A model generated the notes under the pieces. It did no database searches and was not told the origin of the DNA. It was given only the letters and a program-made list of their open reading frames with translations. Shown here piece by piece: positions 1 through 9,011 of a DNA stretch of 64,000 nucleotides. Position 1 is the first letter of the stretch. Every line of letters starts with the position of its first letter. Both the position numbers and the translations under genes were made by a program. Origin of the DNA: Gammaproteobacteria bacterium (GTDB lineage Bacteria > Pseudomonadota > Gammaproteobacteria > Acidithiobacillales > Acidithiobacillaceae); contig JAMCRJ010000025.1 of assembly GCA_023381645.1 (NCBI GenBank), forward strand, positions 1-64,000, in the 5' to 3' direction.

Positions 1-48
1 TGAATGGCATTCAAGAGGTCGGCGGTTCGATCCCGCCTGGCTCCACCA
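1..48 (+). tRNA. tRNA-Ala (GGC anticodon), 3' part
   Basis: The window opens inside a tRNA. The anticodon loop ATGGCAT, with GGC as anticodon, lies in a stem closed by TTGA/TCAAG. It is followed by the variable loop, a T arm with GGTTCGATCC and the genome-encoded CCA end at 46-48. The layout matches bacterial tRNA-Ala(GGC). The 5' half (acceptor and D arm) is outside the window. Confidence 0.9.
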
Positions 49-52
49 AATC

Positions 53-74
53 AAAAGGCTGACCAGCCTTTTTT
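53..74 (+). terminator. Intrinsic terminator after tRNA-Ala
   Basis: Stem AAAAGGCT/AGCCTTTT (53-60 with 65-72) around a GACC loop, running into a T tract. It is placed directly behind the tRNA CCA end. Confidence 0.75.
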
Positions 75-185
75 CCACCCCGAAACGCAAAGCGTGCATC
101 TCACCTGTTCCTGACAGGACGCAATTCTTACAGGCAAAACTGATGGCGATATGGTGGCTGATTTCTTTGCTGACGAGGTTTTCCC

Positions 186-1322
186 TTGCAGGATGAACGG
201 CTTTTTCCCTATGGCCATGCCCGTGATGCGGATTGGCGCGAGGCATTGTTCCGCGCTCTGGAGATGGCGGGTCCGCGGGTGCGGGACGGTACGTTGGGCT
301 TTCTCTACGTCACCGACAGCTTTGAGTCGGATTTGCCCGATATCCTGAGTGCTGTGCGGGAACAGACCGGGGTGTCCCACTGGACGGGATGCGTGGGGGC
401 AGGCATCTGCGCGACCGCGCAGGAATACCTGGACGAACCGGCACTGGCTTTTTTGGTGACGGATTTTCCGGAAACGGAATTTCACCTCTTTGCCGGTATG
501 GACCCCTACCGGACCGGCAAGAGTTGGCCGACCGGACCGGGTCGTCCGCCCTACTTTGCCATTGTTCATGGTGACTCCCAGACGCCGGATCTGCCTGATC
601 TGGTCCGTGATTTTGCCGGGAAGATGGGCAGTGGTTTCATTACCGGGGGAATATGCAGCAGTCGCACAGACGGTGCGCAACTGGTGGATAAAGTCGTGCA
701 TGGCGGACTGAGCGGGGTGACGTTCAGCGAAAATATCGCCGTTGCCACCCGTCTGACCCAGGGCTGCAGTCCCATCGGTCCGACCCATCACATCAACGAA
801 GCCCGCAACAATGTAATCTCCCGTCTGGATGACCGCCCCGCGCTGGATGTGTTTAATGACGAGACCTGCGACATCCTCTCCCAGGATTTACAGCGGGCGG
901 CGGGCCTCATTTTTGTGGCGATGCCGGTTAAGAATGATGACCGTGGCGACTACATGGTGCGTACTCTGGTGGGCATTGACATCGAGCGCAAGCTGCTGGC
1001 GATCGGCGAATATGCAGAGGCCGGTCAGTCCCTGATGTTCTGCAAGCGGGATAGCAGCACGGCGCGCGAGGACCTCGAACGTATGCTCTCGGACATCAGC
1101 CGCCTGGCGGACGGAAGAAGGATCCGTGGGGGTCTCTATTTTACCTGTGTATGGCGCGGCCAGAGCCTGTTTGGCCCCGATTCTGCGGAATTGCGGATGA
1201 TCCGGGACGGTCTGGGTGACTTCCCATTGGTGGGTTTTTTTGCCAATGCCGAGATTTCTCATGATAAAATATACAGTTATACAGGGGTGCTTACCCTGTT
1301 TCTGGATGCACCCACTTCCTGA
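186..1322 (+). CDS. FIST domain protein (FIST N + FIST C), stand-alone
   Basis: 378 aa. FIST proteins are predicted small-ligand sensors of signal transduction. The FIST core is visible as FITGGICSSR (about 151-160), followed by a segment with SGVTFSENIAVATRL and TQGCSPIGP (about 176-199), then a FIST-C-like half ending near GFFANAEISHDKIYSYTG. No kinase, GGDEF or methyl-acceptor domain is fused to it and no membrane segment is evident, so it should be cytoplasmic. The start is TTG at 186, with GAGG 8 nt upstream; no in-frame ATG fits before residue 27. It lies between a tRNA and cydDC, transcribed in the same direction, and shows no obvious signalling partner. The family call is confident; ligand and role are unknown. 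Confidence 0.75.
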   Translation: MQDERLFPYGHARDADWREALFRALEMAGPRVRDGTLGFLYVTDSFESDLPDILSAVREQTGVSHWTGCVGAGICATAQEYLDEPALAFLVTDFPETEFHLFAGMDPYRTGKSWPTGPGRPPYFAIVHGDSQTPDLPDLVRDFAGKMGSGFITGGICSSRTDGAQLVDKVVHGGLSGVTFSENIAVATRLTQGCSPIGPTHHINEARNNVISRLDDRPALDVFNDETCDILSQDLQRAAGLIFVAMPVKNDDRGDYMVRTLVGIDIERKLLAIGEYAEAGQSLMFCKRDSSTAREDLERMLSDISRLADGRRIRGGLYFTCVWRGQSLFGPDSAELRMIRDGLGDFPLVGFFANAEISHDKIYSYTGVLTLFLDAPTS

Positions 1323-1399
1323 ACCGTCGGCTGACTTTCAGCCATGGTGAGCAGGCACCGCTTTGTGCTAGATTACGCGGCTTATATTAGAGGGTGATA

Positions 1400-3157
1400 A
1401 TGGCACAGATTCAGGCGCAGCGGATGGATCAGCGATTGATGCAGGAAGGGCGGCGCACCCGTGGTACGCTCTATTTCGGCATCGGACTGGGGCTGGCAGC
1501 CGGCCTGCTGATCATTCTCCAAGCCTTTCTGTTGGCGCATATCGTTGATGATGTCTCTTTTCATGGCTGGAATCTGGCGGCGGTGATGCCGCTGCTCTGG
1601 GTCATGCTCGCTCTTTTCGTCGTTCGTGCGGGGTTTTCCTGGGCTAGCGAACTGGTCGCCTTTCGCGCCAGCGCGCGTATCAAGACCTACCTGCGCGAGC
1701 GCCTGCTTTCCCACCTTCTGAGCCTGGGGCCGGTGACCGTGGCGGGTGAGCGCAGCGCCGACATTGCGAGTACCCTGATTGAAGGCGTCGAGGCGCTGGA
1801 GCCTTACTTTTCGCGTTACCTGCCGCAAATGGCCTTGGTCAGTCTCATACCGCTGGCCATCCTCGTGTTCGTCTTCCCGGCAGACTGGATCAGCGGCCTG
1901 ATTCTCCTCATCGCCGGGCCGCTGGTGCCCTTCTTCATGGTGCTGGTGGGCTACAAGGCGGAGGCCATCAACCAGCGTCAGTGGCGCAAGATGCTGTTGA
2001 TGAGTGCCCATTTTCTGGACATGGTGCAGGGCTTGACCACGCTGAAAATCTTCGGCCGCGCCAAGGACGAGATCGAGATCGTCGCACGTATTTCGGATGA
2101 CTACCGGCGCACCACCATGGCCGGGTTGCGGGTGGCCTTCCTGACGTCGGCGGTGCTGGAATTTTTTGCGAGCGTGTCCATCGCGCTGGTGGCCGTATCG
2201 CTGGGTGCGCGTCTGCTGGAGGTCCCTTCCCCGGTCACCTTTTATACCGCCTTCTTTGTCCTTTTATTGGCACCGGAGTATTTCAACCCCCTGCGTGGCC
2301 TCGCCACCCATTATCATGCGCGGATGAGCGCCATTGCCGCCGCCAGACGCATCTTCGAGATCCTCGACATGCCGCTGCCGACACCGGGTACGCAGACGAC
2401 GGCGTACACCGACACCCAATCCATCCGTCTCTCGGTGCGCGACCTGCATTTCTCCTATGAGGAGGGCCGGGTGGCGCTGGCGGGAATCAATGCCGAGTTT
2501 CCGGCGGGCAAGGTCACCGCGCTGGTGGGTGCCAGCGGGGCGGGCAAGAGTACCCTCGCCAATGCGTTGCTCGGCTTTGTGCAACCGGATTCGGGAGAAA
2601 TCCTGATCAATGGTCGGGTCCCTTTGGCCGTCCTGGATCGGGAAAGCTGGTGGCGGCAACTGGCCTGGGTGCCGCAGAATCCCCGCCTGTTTCACGGTAC
2701 CATCGCCGAAAATATCCGCATCGGCCGCCCTGATGCGGATATGGCCGCCCTGCGGGAGGCTGCGAAAAACGCTCATGCGTTGGAATTCATCGACGCTTTG
2801 CCCCAGGGCTTCGATACCCCGGTGGGCGATCTGGGGCAGGGCCTTTCCGGCGGCCAGATTCAGCGCGTCGCCTTGGCCCGTGCCTTTATCAAAAATCCAC
2901 CGCTTTTCATTCTGGATGAGGCTACGGCGAGTCTGGACATGGAGAATGAATCGCTAGTCCTGGACGCCATGCAGCGACTGATCCAGGGACGAACGACCAT
3001 CGTCATTGCGCACCGCCTGGCGATGGCAGAGCGCGCTGATCACATCCTGGTCATGGATGCCGGGAAAGTGGTCGAAGCCGGCACCCATAATACGCTTTTG
3101 GCGGCTGGCGGTGCCTACGCAAGGCTGGCGGCAGCCTATCGGGGGGACCATGCGTGA
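1400..3157 (+). CDS. cydD: Thiol reductant ABC exporter subunit CydD
   Basis: 585 aa. CydDC is a heterodimeric inner-membrane ABC exporter of cysteine/glutathione needed for periplasmic redox balance and cytochrome assembly. The N-terminal half carries hydrophobic spans of a type IV exporter domain (about 25-290). The C-terminal ATPase has Walker A GASGAGKST (about 377), signature LSGGQ (about 482) and Walker B LFILDEA (about 502). ATG at 1400 is preferred over the in-frame GTG at 1394 because AGAGGG (1389-1394) is well spaced for it. It overlaps cydC by 8 nt, indicating translational coupling. The cydAB oxidase genes are not in the window. Confidence 0.9.
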   Translation: MAQIQAQRMDQRLMQEGRRTRGTLYFGIGLGLAAGLLIILQAFLLAHIVDDVSFHGWNLAAVMPLLWVMLALFVVRAGFSWASELVAFRASARIKTYLRERLLSHLLSLGPVTVAGERSADIASTLIEGVEALEPYFSRYLPQMALVSLIPLAILVFVFPADWISGLILLIAGPLVPFFMVLVGYKAEAINQRQWRKMLLMSAHFLDMVQGLTTLKIFGRAKDEIEIVARISDDYRRTTMAGLRVAFLTSAVLEFFASVSIALVAVSLGARLLEVPSPVTFYTAFFVLLLAPEYFNPLRGLATHYHARMSAIAAARRIFEILDMPLPTPGTQTTAYTDTQSIRLSVRDLHFSYEEGRVALAGINAEFPAGKVTALVGASGAGKSTLANALLGFVQPDSGEILINGRVPLAVLDRESWWRQLAWVPQNPRLFHGTIAENIRIGRPDADMAALREAAKNAHALEFIDALPQGFDTPVGDLGQGLSGGQIQRVALARAFIKNPPLFILDEATASLDMENESLVLDAMQRLIQGRTTIVIAHRLAMAERADHILVMDAGKVVEAGTHNTLLAAGGAYARLAAAYRGDHA

Positions 3158-4907
3158 TCTTTACCGGCTGCTGAAACTGTTTGGGCCCTTTAAGTTCTGG
3201 ATGCTGGGAGGCGCCTTTCTGGCTCTGCTGACCATTCTTTCGAATTTTGGTCTGCTGGCCCTTTCCGGCTGGTTTCTGGCGAGTGCGGCGCTGGCTGGAC
3301 TGGGTGGTTACGCCACCATGAATTTATATAACTTCTTCCTGCCGGCTGCCGGGGTGCGCGCTTTTGCGACGATCCGGGTCATCTCGCGCTGGCTGGAGCG
3401 CATTGTCACCCATGAGGCGACATTCCGGCTGCTGGCCCAGCTGCGCACCTGGTTCTACACCCGCATCGAGCCGCTCGCGCCCGCCGGGCTGCAAGGTTAT
3501 CGTTCTGGCGATATTCTTTCGCGCCTCGTCGCCGATATCGATACCCTGAATAATTTTTACCTGCGGGTGTTTACGCCGTTTCTGGTGGCCGGGGTGGCGA
3601 CGCTCACGATGGCGGGCGTCTTCGCCTTTTTCTCCTGGCGGTTGGCCATTGCGCTCTTTCTCTTCCTCGCCGTGACCGGTCTGCTTCTGCCGCTGCTCAC
3701 GGAGCGGTTGGGTGCGCGCAGTGGCGCCGAGATGACCGGCATCCAGTCGGATTACCGGGTACAGGTGGTGGACGGCATGCAGGGCATGGCTGAACTGTTG
3801 ACCTACAATGCCGGGCCGGAGATTCTGCGACGCACGGGTACGCTCAACGATGCGCTGCTCCGGCGGCAGGCCCGCATGGCGCAGATCGCCGGTTTCGGCA
3901 GCGCCGGCATGGGATTCATGGGCAACCTGGCGATTTGGGTTATCGTGGTGCTGGCTATTCCTCTGGTCCATGGCAGGGTCCTGGGCGATTCGGATCTGCC
4001 CCTCCTGGCCCTCGGCGTGATGGGTTCCTTCGAGGCCATCGCCGCCTTGCCGGCGGCCTTTCAGTTTCTGGGGCAAACCCGCGCGGCCGCGCGCCGTATT
4101 TTTGAGGTGGCGGATACGCCCTTGCCTTTCCCGGATGCATCGGGACCCGCACCGCGGGTGGACCGGCCGGATCTGGAGCTCAAGGGGCTGCACCTGCGCT
4201 ATCCCGGCGCCGAACGCGACGCCCTGGCAGGTGTGGACCTCAGCATCCGGGCGGGCACACGGGTTGCGGTCCTGGGGGCGACCGGAGCCGGCAAGAGCAG
4301 CCTCGCCAACCTGCTGCTGCGTTTCTATGACTATCAGTCGGGCAACGCGTGTCTGGGTGACCATGAGTTGCGGGATTTCCCGGCAGACAATCTGCGCGAA
4401 TATTTCGCTGTCGTATCCCAGCGCTCTTATCTCTTTCACAGTACGATCCGCGACAACCTGCTGGTGGCCAAGGGCGAGGCGGAGGAGGATGAACTCTGGG
4501 CGGCGCTTGCCACGGCACAGCTTGCGGAGTTCGTGCGCAGTCAGCCCCAGGGCCTGGACACCATTGTCGGCGAAGGCGGGGTGAAACTCTCCGGTGGTCA
4601 GGGCCGGAGAGTGGCCATTGCCAGGGCGATTCTCAAGGACGCTCCGTGGCTGATACTGGATGAGCCGACCGAAGGGCTCGATCCGGTGACCGAGATGGAG
4701 TTCCTCAAAGACCTGCGCCAGATCATGGAAGGTCGCACCGTGCTCTATATTACCCATCGTCTGGTGGGTCTGGAGCATATGGACCGCGTTCATATTCTCG
4801 ACGAGGGGCGGATCGTGGAGTCGGGGACCTATGGGGAGCTTTTACATCAGGAAGGACAACTCAGCCATTTCGCCACGTTCCGGCAGGCTATTCCGGAGCT
4901 TCGCTAA
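3150..4907 (+). CDS. cydC: Thiol reductant ABC exporter subunit CydC
   Basis: 585 aa, partner of CydD in the cysteine/glutathione exporter. A hydrophobic exporter domain (about 15-300) precedes an ATPase with Walker A GATGAGKSS (about 376), LSGGQGRR (about 480) and Walker B LILDEPTEGLD (about 501). The start ATG at 3150 overlaps the cydD stop, and GGGGGGA just upstream serves as ribosome binding site. Its order after cydD and equal size fit the CydC assignment. The stop codon overlaps the end of the opposite-strand gene that follows. Confidence 0.9.
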   Translation: MRDLYRLLKLFGPFKFWMLGGAFLALLTILSNFGLLALSGWFLASAALAGLGGYATMNLYNFFLPAAGVRAFATIRVISRWLERIVTHEATFRLLAQLRTWFYTRIEPLAPAGLQGYRSGDILSRLVADIDTLNNFYLRVFTPFLVAGVATLTMAGVFAFFSWRLAIALFLFLAVTGLLLPLLTERLGARSGAEMTGIQSDYRVQVVDGMQGMAELLTYNAGPEILRRTGTLNDALLRRQARMAQIAGFGSAGMGFMGNLAIWVIVVLAIPLVHGRVLGDSDLPLLALGVMGSFEAIAALPAAFQFLGQTRAAARRIFEVADTPLPFPDASGPAPRVDRPDLELKGLHLRYPGAERDALAGVDLSIRAGTRVAVLGATGAGKSSLANLLLRFYDYQSGNACLGDHELRDFPADNLREYFAVVSQRSYLFHSTIRDNLLVAKGEAEEDELWAALATAQLAEFVRSQPQGLDTIVGEGGVKLSGGQGRRVAIARAILKDAPWLILDEPTEGLDPVTEMEFLKDLRQIMEGRTVLYITHRLVGLEHMDRVHILDEGRIVESGTYGELLHQEGQLSHFATFRQAIPELR

Positions 4908-5251
4908 TTCTGGCGGCCGCCGCTGAAGTCGGAGAGCAGTTTTCGTTCCATGGCCTCAGCTTGCTGTATGCTGGACTGGCAGGCCGCACCGGAGGGGTTC
5001 CGTGCGCACTTCAACTCGTCATCCAGCACCGCCGTGCCCGCTTTTTGCAACTGTGCCTCGCTACTGCGGCTCCGGGGGGTGCTGGTTACCCATGACACCC
5101 CGTAACCGAGCGCCGAAGAGAGCAGCGTAGCTACCAAAAACACCAGCATCATGCGGGTAAAACCGCGTTCTAGCCCCTGCTCGTCAAGGTAACGCCTGCC
5201 GTACCAGGCGAACAGCGGATAACTGACAGTTCCCGCGACCAGCCCCCACAT
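4904..5251 (-). CDS. Small membrane protein of unknown function
   Basis: 115 aa, not recognised. The N-terminus (MWGLVAGTVSYPLFAWYGRR) and residues about 33-55 are hydrophobic, suggesting two membrane segments. They are followed by a soluble Ser/Gln/Ala-rich tail with two cysteines (KCARNPSGAAC). It sits 3 nt downstream of ygfZ on the same strand, so the two probably form one transcript. Its end overlaps the cydC stop by 4 nt (convergent genes). A real gene is supported by its fit between neighbours and hydrophobic pattern; no function can be assigned. Confidence 0.6.
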   Translation of the reverse strand: MWGLVAGTVSYPLFAWYGRRYLDEQGLERGFTRMMLVFLVATLLSSALGYGVSWVTSTPRSRSSEAQLQKAGTAVLDDELKCARNPSGAACQSSIQQAEAMERKLLSDFSGGRQN

Positions 5252-5254
5252 AGG

Positions 5255-6220
5255 CTATTCCTCGCTGGCGATGTCCAGAGGCAGGGTGTAGGGAAGTTTC
5301 CTCAGGCTCAGGGGCGTGCCGTCCGGCGCCCCGGCCATCAGCGGCTCCCCGGCGTTGGCGGCACGTAAGACGGCCAGGGCGGCAAAACCACTCGGGGGAT
5401 CTTCTGCGGCGTTGATAACGATGCCGATGCTCTGTGCACCCATGCTGGTGCAAAAGATTTCTTCGCCCGCCTGCAGTGGTGCCGACGCCGCGACTAGGTA
5501 GGTCTGGTTCTTGAGCTTGCCAAGATAGTGGGAGCGGGCGACGATCTCCTGCCCTGGATAGCAGCCCTTCTTGAAATGGATGCCCCCCAGCACTTCCAGA
5601 TTCAGTTCCTGGGGAATGACTTTTTCCGTGGTGGCGCGGCTGATCATGCCGACCCCCGCCTGTATAGCCCACAGGCGCCAGTCCTCCGCCGCGCCGGCCC
5701 GCGCGCCCGCCGCCGCCAGCTCGGCGTTCAGGGTCTCCACACGGGATGCGGGCAAAATGATCAGGAAAGCCTCCGCATTCGCCCAGGGCAGGCGGGTAAT
5801 GATGCTGTCGTCATGAACTAACCCGCTGTTGCCGCTTTTTCCCAACGCGACACCGAGGGCGCGGCCGAGCAGTTCCCCCGCACCGTTGCCACAGACGGCC
5901 AGCAATGTGAATTCCGGTTCCCCCCGTTTGATCTCCAGTTTGGCCATCATCCGGAACTTGCGCAGGCGCTCGATGACGGTATCGGCCATATCGTCGGCCA
6001 GACTCAGCCAAAAGCCGCTACCGTCGCGCTGCACGTAAAAATTGGCGATCATGCGTCCTTTGGCCGTGCTGTAGCTGCTCCACTGCCCGTGACCACTGGC
6101 CAGGGCACGCAGATCGTTGGAGAATTGCCCCTGTAAAAACTTTTCGGCATCCACGCCACTGGCGTGAATCAGGCCCAGTTCCGTATGCAGGGGGACAAAG
6201 GTAATGACGGCTGAAGACAT
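5255..6220 (-). CDS. ygfZ: tRNA-modifying protein YgfZ (GcvT-like, folate-dependent Fe-S maintenance)
   Basis: 321 aa. YgfZ is a folate-binding paralogue of the GcvT T-protein required for full activity of some Fe-S enzymes such as MiaB. The diagnostic motif KGCYPGQEIVAR, with its conserved cysteine, lies at about 218-229, inside the GCV_T fold. Overall length matches the family. It is transcribed divergently from the YgfX-like gene, with start regions overlapping by 17 nt. In enterobacteria ygfZ is likewise divergent from sdhE-ygfX, but no sdhE lies here. Confidence 0.9.
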   Translation of the reverse strand: MSSAVITFVPLHTELGLIHASGVDAEKFLQGQFSNDLRALASGHGQWSSYSTAKGRMIANFYVQRDGSGFWLSLADDMADTVIERLRKFRMMAKLEIKRGEPEFTLLAVCGNGAGELLGRALGVALGKSGNSGLVHDDSIITRLPWANAEAFLIILPASRVETLNAELAAAGARAGAAEDWRLWAIQAGVGMISRATTEKVIPQELNLEVLGGIHFKKGCYPGQEIVARSHYLGKLKNQTYLVAASAPLQAGEEIFCTSMGAQSIGIVINAAEDPPSGFAALAVLRAANAGEPLMAGAPDGTPLSLRKLPYTLPLDIASEE

Positions 6221-6734
6221 GCGGATCGACTCCCGTTTGCAGAAACAGCATGACCCCGATCATACCCGCACGGCCGACGGCGACAAAGTCCTGCCGGATC
6301 TCTTCTTCGGCAGCGCCGGGCGACAACGCCGGTTGCAAAGTATTCCCTGCACCCTGGCTTTGCTCTGCGCGGGCTTTACGTTGCCGCATGACTGGCGCTG
6401 GGGCCTGGTGCTGCTCGTGGTGTTGCTGGCATGGGTGGTCTGGCGCTGCCCCTGGAGTCTGCAAGCGAATCAGGACGTGCCGCAGGCCCTGTTGTCCGGC
6501 AGGGACGGCGGTCTGCAGGTACGGACGGACGGCGGCAGCGTGCTGCCCGTTCATCTGCGCGCCCGGCCATTTCTGCACCCGCGCCTCGGCATGATCCCCC
6601 TGCGGGGCGGCGATGGCCGTCGCGTGGTGCTGATCGGTCTGTTTGCCGCCGGGGACCATCCCTGGCGACGCTGGCGCCTCAGGCTGCGCCAGGAATGGGA
6701 CGCAAAAACGGAGACCGCTGATCCCGCTGACTGA
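6204..6734 (+). CDS. YgfX/CptA-like membrane protein
   Basis: 176 aa from ATG 6204; ATG 6219 is an alternative. A polar N-terminus is followed by two closely spaced hydrophobic stretches (about 47-60 and 67-82). A short soluble domain then ends in RRWRLRLRQEW, like the RLRV-type ending of YgfX (DUF1434) proteins. YgfX proteins are small inner-membrane proteins encoded next to sdhE and ygfZ and proposed to act on the cytoskeleton. The neighbours ygfZ (divergent) and nadB (convergent, 56 nt overlap) reproduce the usual ygfX neighbourhood, which supports the call. Sequence similarity itself is weak. Confidence 0.55.
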   Translation: MTAEDMRIDSRLQKQHDPDHTRTADGDKVLPDLFFGSAGRQRRLQSIPCTLALLCAGFTLPHDWRWGLVLLVVLLAWVVWRCPWSLQANQDVPQALLSGRDGGLQVRTDGGSVLPVHLRARPFLHPRLGMIPLRGGDGRRVVLIGLFAAGDHPWRRWRLRLRQEWDAKTETADPAD

Positions 6735-8268
6735 TACTGTCCGCCGCGACGGTACGGCGTTGCGGGTGATCACTGTTGAAATGACAGCCGCGGGATTCTT
6801 CTCGCAGCAGCGCCGCACAGGTGAGGATTTCCGCGCATTGGCAGAGGTTGCGCAGTTCCTGATACGACCGCGGTCCGTACAGACTGTCACTGATGCGCGC
6901 ACCCCGTTCATCCCAATACGCGCAGGCGGCGCGCAAGCCCTCATCGTTGCGGACGATGCCCGCCGCCCGCCACATATTCGCCTGCAGGTTCTGCCGCAGG
7001 GCGCTGATGTCCGTCCGGTGTGCGGCTGTGGCTGGTCGCCCCGGCGTTCGCCCCGGCGTTTGCCGCGGTCTATCGGGCAGACGCGTTTGCCCTTCCAGGT
7101 CCGCCACAATGGCTGCCGCACCCACCACACATTCCAGCAGTGAGTTGCTGGCGAGGCGATTGGCGCCGTGCAATCCGGTAGAACTGACCTCGCCCGCCGC
7201 ATAAAGGCCCGGAATGGTGCTGCGCCCCGCCCCATCCACGACCACGCCACCGCAGGTGTAATGGGCAGCAGGAACCACTGGAATGGATTCGCGTGTTAGA
7301 TCATAGCCTTGAGCGCGGCAGTGTGCAAAGATGGCAGGGAAATGCCGGCGCACCAAGGCGGCCGGCTGCGCGCTGATGTCCAGAGTGACATAGTCGAGTT
7401 GATGTTGCTTCATCTCCGCATCGATGGCGCGCGCGACGATATCCCGCGGTGCCAGCTCGGCACGCGGGTCGTAACGCTCCAGAAAAGCGCTGCCATCCGG
7501 TAGACGCAGGATGGCACCCTCGCCCCGTAAGGCTTCAGACAACAGGAAAGGCTGGCTACCCGGCTGGTAAAGTGTCGTGGGATGAAACTGGATAAATTCC
7601 AGATTGGCAATTTCCGCGCCTGCCCGCCAGGCCAGCGCGATGCCGTCTCCGGTAGCCACCAGCGGATTGCTGGTGTGCAGGTACAACTGTCCCGCCCCAC
7701 CGCTGGCGAGCACTACTGCCCGAGCCGTCCACAACTCGGGATGGTCGCCTTTTGGGGGGAGTATCCAGGCGCCCTGGCAACGGTCCTCGGTGAGCCAGAG
7801 ATCGCTGGCATAGTGTCCTTCGGCCATCTGGATGGCGGGCTCCGCCAGCACCCGGTGCAGCAGGGTGCTCTCGATAACGTGGCCCGTGGTATCGGCACTG
7901 TGCAGTACCCGACGGGCCTGGTGTCCACCTTCACGGGTGAGATGCCAGCTTCCATCCGGCTGGCGGTCAAAGGGTACCCCCCAATCGATTAATTGGCGCA
8001 CGGCGTCCGGGCCCCGACCGATGATCTGCCGGACTGCCTGCGGGTGGCATAGTCCCGCTCCGGCTCCCAAGGTATCTTCGATATGCAGAGCAATGCTGTC
8101 GTGGTCCATATCCATGACCGCCGCGATGCCGCCCTGCGCTCTGTCACTGGCGGAATCATCCGCCCGCCCTTTGCTCACGAGGCCGACACGGCCGAGCCGG
8201 CTGAGCCCCAGTGCCGTGCTGAGTCCGGCAGTGCCGGAGCCGATAACCAGAAAGTCGAAAGAAGGCAT
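6679..8268 (-). CDS. nadB: L-aspartate oxidase NadB
   Basis: 529 aa. It oxidises L-aspartate to iminoaspartate, the first step of de novo NAD synthesis, in the cytoplasm with FAD. The FAD dinucleotide motif IGSGTAGLSTALGL lies at about 8-21. It is followed by the flavoprotein segment SDRAQGGIAAVMD (about 41-53), a Tyr-rich substrate region (LYLHTSNPLVATGDGIALA) and YTCGGVVVDGAGR with GLYAAGEVSSTGLHGANRL near the second FAD motif. Start is ATG at 8268. It is divergent from rpoE, as in pseudomonads. The last residues are out of phase with the convergent YgfX-like gene, giving a 56 nt overlap. Confidence 0.93.
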   Translation of the reverse strand: MPSFDFLVIGSGTAGLSTALGLSRLGRVGLVSKGRADDSASDRAQGGIAAVMDMDHDSIALHIEDTLGAGAGLCHPQAVRQIIGRGPDAVRQLIDWGVPFDRQPDGSWHLTREGGHQARRVLHSADTTGHVIESTLLHRVLAEPAIQMAEGHYASDLWLTEDRCQGAWILPPKGDHPELWTARAVVLASGGAGQLYLHTSNPLVATGDGIALAWRAGAEIANLEFIQFHPTTLYQPGSQPFLLSEALRGEGAILRLPDGSAFLERYDPRAELAPRDIVARAIDAEMKQHQLDYVTLDISAQPAALVRRHFPAIFAHCRAQGYDLTRESIPVVPAAHYTCGGVVVDGAGRSTIPGLYAAGEVSSTGLHGANRLASNSLLECVVGAAAIVADLEGQTRLPDRPRQTPGRTPGRPATAAHRTDISALRQNLQANMWRAAGIVRNDEGLRAACAYWDERGARISDSLYGPRSYQELRNLCQCAEILTCAALLREESRGCHFNSDHPQRRTVAADSISQRDQRSPFLRPIPGAA

Positions 8269-8301
8269 TTAGGATCCTGAGAAGGGTGTCGGGTGCAGGC
8301 G

Positions 8302-8330
8302 TTGCGAGAATTGGAATGGGTCATGATACG
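8302..8330 (+). promoter_or_regulatory. Candidate sigma70 promoter for rpoE
   Basis: TTGCGA (8302-8307) and GATACG (8325-8330) are separated by 17 nt, 54 nt before the rpoE ATG, in the nadB-rpoE divergent region. Both hexamers are imperfect. No GAACTT-type sigma-E autoregulatory element was seen. Confidence 0.3.
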
Positions 8331-8384
8331 ATGGTAGACGGATAAGGTGAATAACGGCACCCCAAGAAGAAAGGAAACGGCCGA

Positions 8385-9011
8385 ATGGGTAAAATCATGG
8401 GACGCAGCACGGCGGGTGGTCAGGAACATGGCGCACCCAGTGACCTGCTCCTCGTCCAGCGCGTACAAAAGGGAGAAAAGGGGGCATTTGATCTTCTGGT
8501 ACGCAAATACCAGCACAAGGTGATTTCCCTGGTCGGGCGTTTTGTGCGCACGCCAGAGGAGGCCGAAGATGTGGCCCAGGAAGCTTTTGTCAAAGCCTAT
8601 CGCGCGCTTGCCAATTTTCGCGGTGACAGCGCTTTCTATACCTGGTTGTACCGCATTGCCGTCAATACGGCAAAAAATCACCTCGTAGCCCAAGGCCGGC
8701 AGGTTTCCATTGTGGATGTGGAAACAGAAGATGCGGAACAATTTGCCAGTGCCGATGGACTAAGAGAGTACGATACCCCGGAAGGGTTGTTACTCAGTAG
8801 GGAGTTGGCGGAATATATCAACAAGGCATTGACGGCGTTGCCGGAGGATTTGCGCATGGCGGTCACCTTGCGGGAGTTTGAAGGCTTGAGTTACGATGAA
8901 ATTGCCCAGGTCATGGAGTGCCCGGTGGGGACGGTGAGGTCCCGGATTTTTCGGGCGCGTGAAGCAATTGCCAGGGTTCTGGCCCCTTTGTTAGAGCGGG
9001 AAAAGTCATGA
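8385..9011 (+). CDS. rpoE: ECF sigma factor RpoE/AlgU
   Basis: 208 aa. Extracytoplasmic-stress sigma factor directing RNA polymerase to envelope-stress genes. Region 2 includes YQHKVISLVGRF and EEAEDVAQEAFVKAYRAL (about 40-75). Region 4 includes ALPEDLRMAVTLREFEGL and YDEIAQVMECPVGTVRSRI (about 150-195), the classic HTH of group 4 sigma factors. ATG at 8385 follows AAAGGAAA. Its end overlaps the start of the anti-sigma gene by 4 nt, so the two are translationally coupled and held inactive together until RseP (49752-51110 in this window) cleaves the anti-sigma factor. Confidence 0.93.
   Translation: MGKIMGRSTAGGQEHGAPSDLLLVQRVQKGEKGAFDLLVRKYQHKVISLVGRFVRTPEEAEDVAQEAFVKAYRALANFRGDSAFYTWLYRIAVNTAKNHLVAQGRQVSIVDVETEDAEQFASADGLREYDTPEGLLLSRELAEYINKALTALPEDLRMAVTLREFEGLSYDEIAQVMECPVGTVRSRIFRAREAIARVLAPLLEREKS

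Noticed and set aside
6018..7250. 410-codon minus-strand frame across the YgfX-like gene and nadB
   Set aside because: It is out of phase with nadB and ygfZ, which are clearly recognised; its composition (Arg/Pro/Gln-rich) is typical of an alternate-frame artefact.
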